From: Pullibacteroides sp964436335
GTDB lineage: Bacteria > Bacteroidota > Bacteroidia > Bacteroidales > P3
Length of the DNA: 18,009 nucleotides
Assembly: GCA_964436335.1 (NCBI GenBank)
Contig: CAYTCD010000039.1
Span: 1-18,009 of the forward strand
Direction of reading: 5' to 3'
This document shows positions 14,517 to 18,009 of this stretch, piece after piece. Position numbers and translations under genes: made by a program. Position 1 is the first letter of the stretch. The number at the start of each line of letters is the position of its first letter. The notes under the pieces are model-generated. The model did not search any database and was not told the DNA's origin. It saw nothing but the letters and a program-made list of their open reading frames with translations.

Positions 14517-15298
14517 TCTTCCCCACCCTGCCATATCCGCCAGGCGGCGTCAGCCTGAAGATGAAGCATCTCCAAACCGTTTTTTCCTTGCGCGCCCCGT
14601 AGGCGGCAACGTTGCAGAAAACGGGTTTCTTCGGGATTATATACCAGATCAAAGATTTTATGCCTTGCTCCTATCGCTCCGTAGGGCAGATCCGGACAGC
14701 TTTCGGTATGCGGAAACATCCCTAAAGAGGTGGTGTTGACCACCAAATCGCATTGTTCCACCACAGACGGTGGCAAATCGGCATAGTTCCATTCCGATTC
14801 AGGCTTAAATACACGGCGTTCAACGGCCCGACGATGGCGATGTACAAGAACATAAGGAACATGATGGCTGTAGAGTGCGTACTGTACAGCTTGCGAGGCT
14901 CCGCCATTGCCCAATACAAGTGCCTTACGCGGCATTTCTCCAGAGCTGAAAAGACCTTGCAGGCTTTTAAAAAAGCCGATGCAGTCGGTATTGTGGCCGA
15001 TCCAATCCCCGTTGTCTTCTACCCGTATGGTATTGACCGCCCCGATGGCCGCCGCCTGCGGGGATAGCCGGTTCAAAAACGGAATAATCAAACTCTTATA
15101 GGGAATCGTTACATTGAATCCCCTGTATCGGAAGTCGGCTTTGAGGCGTTGTATCTCCGATTCCGGATCAGCCGTGTCGATATTGTGATAGAAAAAGCCA
15201 TCCAGACCTTCCTTCTGAAATTTTTCACGGAAATAGCCCGCCGAAAACGAATGTCCCAAGGGATGACCGATAAGGCCGAAACCGTTTTTTTGCTGCAT
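14513..15298 (-). CDS. aroE: Shikimate dehydrogenase (NADP+)
   Basis: Reduces 3-dehydroshikimate to shikimate with NADPH in the chorismate and aromatic amino acid pathway. The 261 residues are close to the usual length. Visible sites: the Ser pair of HPLGHSFSAGYF (shikimate carboxylate), catalytic Lys68 in NVTIPYKS, Asn89 in GAVNT, Asp105 in GHNTDCIGF, dinucleotide loop LGNGGASQA (129-137), VNTTSLGMFP (187-196), DLVYNPEETRFL (217-228), and GLEMLHLQA with Gln248. The NADP-selective NRT motif is replaced by HRHRR (153-157), still basic. The ATG at 15296-15298 was chosen over the in-frame 15328, which would overlap the TPR gene; it lies 11 nt after that gene's stop. Its stop shares a TTAA with the convergent gene's stop. 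Confidence 0.95.
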   Translation of the reverse strand: MQQKNGFGLIGHPLGHSFSAGYFREKFQKEGLDGFFYHNIDTADPESEIQRLKADFRYRGFNVTIPYKSLIIPFLNRLSPQAAAIGAVNTIRVEDNGDWIGHNTDCIGFFKSLQGLFSSGEMPRKALVLGNGGASQAVQYALYSHHVPYVLVHRHRRAVERRVFKPESEWNYADLPPSVVEQCDLVVNTTSLGMFPHTESCPDLPYGAIGARHKIFDLVYNPEETRFLQRCRLRGAQGKNGLEMLHLQADAAWRIWQGGED

Positions 15299-15309
15299 GG
15301 GCGAAACTT

Positions 15310-16824
15310 TTAAGCGGTGTGCATCCAAGGTTCAGGACCGTAATAGGTAAAAGGATTTTCGGGATTCACCGAATCGTTTTTTTCCTGCACGGGAAAAACG
15401 GCTTGGATTTTTTGGAATTCGCAGTCTTGCAAAAGTTCCGGCAGCAGGTCGGCCTTTGCGATCAAGGAAGAATCGAGGGTGAACGCCCGGAGAAAAAGTC
15501 CATAGGCGGTTTCTTTTTGATCGGTGCAGAACGCCAGACAGGCTTGGGCAAAAAGAAGAGGTGCGTCTATGCCCTTCTGCAAGGCTTTCGTAAGGTAAGC
15601 GCATGCCTTGCCGGCATTGCCGGTATGGTATGCATTTAAAACATATGCATAGAGGTGATCGGGATGTTCCGGTTCTGTTTCAACTGCCAGAAGATTGTAT
15701 TTCAAGCCTTCTTCCGCATCTCCTACCGCAAAGCAGGCGCAGGCGATACCACGGTAGATACGGGCCGGGCTTTCGAGCATGGTGTAGGGCTCTTCATCAC
15801 AACGCAAGGCTTCGAAAAACAATTTCAACGCCTGTTCGTAACGTTGCATAAAGGTTTCCAACACACCAAGACGGAAAAACACAAACTGACGGTATTCCGA
15901 AAAATCGAGCAACCTGCGGTAATACATTTCCGCCGCCCCCCAGTCTTCTTGTTCATAAAATTGCGCCAAACGATGCCAGACGCAGGTCAGCAGTTCCCTG
16001 TCTTCGGATTTTTGCGCCAGCCTTTCTATACGGGCATAGAATTCCGGCAGTTTTTCCCTTGAGGCAGACCGCAGGCGGGGAATCAGGCAAAATTTATGCA
16101 AAAGGGCCTCTTCTTCGTCGGGTTCGATAGCCAGGATAAAGTTGTCGGCCTCCAAAGACGCTCCGTATTCTTCCTGCATTTCGTACAATTCAGATAAAAG
16201 CCGCCAGTAACGTATCGAATACGGGTCTTTTTTTAGCAGATTGCGTACAAAACCGATGGCTTGCGACAGGAGTCCACCTGTCTGGGCCATATCGAGGAAA
16301 CGGTTGCAGGTTTCTACCGTGTCGTCTTCAAAACCTATGATACGCTGCATATATTCCCACGCCTTGACGGAATTTCCAGCGGCGATTTCGGTTTCGGCCA
16401 ATCCGATATCCACATCCAATTCATCGGCACCGGTCTGCCGGGCCTTCAAGAAGGCTTCCCTTGCCTCCCTGCACTTCTTTAAGCACTTTAGCACATGACC
16501 TCTAAGAATGTATATTTCACTCAAATACGGTTCTATGCGTTCTATCTCCTCCAATAGTAAAAGTGCCTTTTCAAAACGGTCGGTTTCCAAACAGAGTTCG
16601 GCTTCTTTCAACTTGAGGTCCACCGCCTCCGGATATTGCAGCCGGGCCTTTCGCAATATGCGGCGGGCCTTGTCCATATTGCCGAAAATGATGCAGGTTT
16701 CCACCAATGAAACGAATTCATCTACATCGTAAAAACCGCTTACCCCCCTTTCCTCTTCATCTACAAAGCGTTCAAACAACCGGAGGGCGTCCGGATCCAT
16801 ATATTCGTCAAAAGAATCTATCAC
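15310..16824 (-). CDS. Tetratricopeptide-repeat protein
   Basis: 504 residues made almost wholly of helical pairs with the TPR pattern (for example AYRGIACACFAVGDAEEGLKYN-type units). At least eight repeats span about 38-460. The N-terminus is acidic (MIDSFDEYMDPDALRLFERF), and the C-terminus is Pro/Asn-rich, ending GPEPWMHTA. There is no signal peptide or membrane segment, so it is probably a cytoplasmic scaffold. I do not recognise a specific function. The start is GTG at 16822-16824, overlapping the recN stop as GTGA with GACAGGAA just upstream; an ATG lies at 16798-16800 as an alternative. The overlap suggests translational coupling to recN. aroE follows 11 nt downstream. Confidence 0.85.
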   Translation of the reverse strand: MIDSFDEYMDPDALRLFERFVDEEERGVSGFYDVDEFVSLVETCIIFGNMDKARRILRKARLQYPEAVDLKLKEAELCLETDRFEKALLLLEEIERIEPYLSEIYILRGHVLKCLKKCREAREAFLKARQTGADELDVDIGLAETEIAAGNSVKAWEYMQRIIGFEDDTVETCNRFLDMAQTGGLLSQAIGFVRNLLKKDPYSIRYWRLLSELYEMQEEYGASLEADNFILAIEPDEEEALLHKFCLIPRLRSASREKLPEFYARIERLAQKSEDRELLTCVWHRLAQFYEQEDWGAAEMYYRRLLDFSEYRQFVFFRLGVLETFMQRYEQALKLFFEALRCDEEPYTMLESPARIYRGIACACFAVGDAEEGLKYNLLAVETEPEHPDHLYAYVLNAYHTGNAGKACAYLTKALQKGIDAPLLFAQACLAFCTDQKETAYGLFLRAFTLDSSLIAKADLLPELLQDCEFQKIQAVFPVQEKNDSVNPENPFTYYGPEPWMHTA

Positions 16825-18009
16825 TTCCTGTCTTTTATAAGTTCTCCGGCAGCCTGCAAGGCCGCTTCGGTAATGCGGTCATTGCTCAGCATGGAGGCAA
16901 TGGCCCGTAGATGGCCTTCTTCATCAAGACGCCGGATTCCCGATACTGTACGGCCGTTTTCTTCGGTCTTGGAAACGTAAAAATGCGTGTCGGCCGCTGC
17001 CGCTATCTGCGGCAAGTGCGTAATGGCGATAACCTGCATGTAGCGGCTCATATCGCGCATCATCAGGGCTACCTTGCCTGCGATTTGCCCCGAAACGCCT
17101 GTGTCGATTTCATCAAAAATAATGGTACCCAAAAGATTACGCTGATGTATCACCGACTTTATGGCCAGCATCAGGCGCGAAAGCTCCCCGCCCGAAGCCA
17201 CTTTGGCCAATTCTCTCGGGGCTGTGCCGGTATTGGCGCTGAACAGAAATTCAATACGGTCCGTACCCGTGGCCGTAAAGTGATCCATGGGCGTGAGGCT
17301 TATCTTGATACTCGACTGGGCCATGCCTAAACCGGAGAGGGCTTCAAGAATGGCCTTTTGCAGTTCTCCGGCGGCCAATTCCCGCAAACAGTGCAATTCT
17401 TCGGCCATCTGCCGCAATCCGGCCTCCATACGGGAAAGTTCCGCTTCCCATTCGGCTAACCTTTCGCCCGCATCCGACACACAGGCCATTTTTTCGGCCA
17501 AACGGTCGCGGATTTCCATCAGCCCCTTGTCATCTTCCACCTGATGCTTGCGCTCCAGGCGATAAAGGGTATCCAGACGTTCTTCGTAGCGGAGTTTGCA
17601 AGCGGGGTCGGTTTCTTCCTCCTCCGCCCAGCGGTTCAGGTCGTTTCCCAAGTCGGAAAGTTCAGCCAAAAGCGATTTCCAGCGTTCCATATCGGCCGCC
17701 ACACCCGAATGATAAGGCGCGATTTTATGAAGGCCACGCACTATGCCCTCAAGGCGGGAACGGAGAGAATGTTCTTCCCCGTCCAGTTCGGCGGCCGAAG
17801 CAACCAAGGTGGTCTTGAGCTGTTCGGCATGCGAGAGCCGTTCCAAGGCCTCTTCCATTTCTTTTTGTTCGCCTTCGTGCAGGTTGAGCCGTTCCAGTTC
17901 TTCGTAAAGAAATTGCAGGTAATCTTTTTCCTGCTCTCCCTTAAGGTGTTCTTCTCGGGCTTGGGAGAGACGCTTGCGGAGCGTTTCGTATTGTTCGTAG
18001 GCCGCAGCG
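16821..18009 (-). CDS. recN: DNA repair protein RecN, N-terminus cut by window edge
   Basis: An SMC-like ATPase acting early in double-strand break repair. The 396 residues seen are the C-terminal two-thirds; the reading frame remains open to 18008. A long coiled-coil leads (from about 18008 to 17350), including DYLQFLYEELERLNLHEGEQ, a recognisable RecN segment just before the internal Met at 17858. The C-terminal ATPase half follows: signature ASGGELSRLMLAIKSVI (about 17205-17155), Walker B TIIFDEIDTGVSGQIAGK (about 17130-17075), and the ITHLPQIAA histidine switch (about 17030). The N-terminal Walker A half lies outside the window. The stop TGA (16823-16821) overlaps the GTG start of the TPR gene. 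Confidence 0.96.
   Translation of the reverse strand, partial: AAAYEQYETLRKRLSQAREEHLKGEQEKDYLQFLYEELERLNLHEGEQKEMEEALERLSHAEQLKTTLVASAAELDGEEHSLRSRLEGIVRGLHKIAPYHSGVAADMERWKSLLAELSDLGNDLNRWAEEEETDPACKLRYEERLDTLYRLERKHQVEDDKGLMEIRDRLAEKMACVSDAGERLAEWEAELSRMEAGLRQMAEELHCLRELAAGELQKAILEALSGLGMAQSSIKISLTPMDHFTATGTDRIEFLFSANTGTAPRELAKVASGGELSRLMLAIKSVIHQRNLLGTIIFDEIDTGVSGQIAGKVALMMRDMSRYMQVIAITHLPQIAAAADTHFYVSKTEENGRTVSGIRRLDEEGHLRAIASMLSNDRITEAALQAAGELIKDRK

Noticed and set aside
1..18009. CRISPR array, insertion sequence, tRNA, rRNA or phage genes
   Set aside because: No direct repeats with regular spacers, transposase motifs, clover-leaf genes or phage proteins were found on reading both strands.

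Overview
The window is a stretch of a Bacteroidota chromosome, most likely order Bacteroidales or a close relative. Four things point there. One gene encodes a secreted protein with a type IX secretion (Por) C-terminal sorting domain. The GlmU-like nucleotidyltransferase is the Bacteroidetes-specific kind. Several promoters fit the TTTG-N20-TAnnTTTG consensus. Most starts lack a Shine-Dalgarno sequence and instead follow A-rich leaders. The DNA looks moderately GC-rich and densely coded. I could not assign a genus.

Layout, left to right. (1) 1-1464, minus strand: the chaperone pair grpE and dnaJ; dnaJ runs off the left edge and lacks its C-terminus. (2) 1465-1673: a divergent promoter region. 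(3) 1674-6307, plus strand: a tight three-gene run of class I aminotransferase, uvrB and a Cys/Met-metabolism PLP lyase-like enzyme, closed by a clear hairpin terminator. (4) 6308-6461: a convergent region with terminators for both strands. (5) 6462-13062, minus strand: the type IX cargo protein, lon, the GlmU-like enzyme, rpmE2 (ribosomal protein bL31 type B, with its own promoter and terminator) and a LuxC-like acyl-CoA reductase. (6) 13150-14516, plus strand: a 72-residue protein that looks like the detached tail domain of a rhomboid protease, then a membrane-anchored endonuclease/exonuclease/phosphatase-family protein. (7) 14513-18009, minus strand: recN (N-terminus off the right edge), a TPR protein and aroE, in transcription order.

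Most of the window is housekeeping: protein quality control (DnaJ, GrpE, Lon), DNA repair (UvrB, RecN), translation (bL31), shikimate synthesis (AroE) and amino-sugar nucleotide synthesis. I found no CRISPR array, transposase, prophage gene, tRNA or rRNA, and no convincing new multi-gene system. The items most worth a second look are the PLP lyase with altered active-site residues, the detached rhomboid-tail domain gene, the orphan LuxC-like reductase, and the uncharacterised type IX cargo protein.
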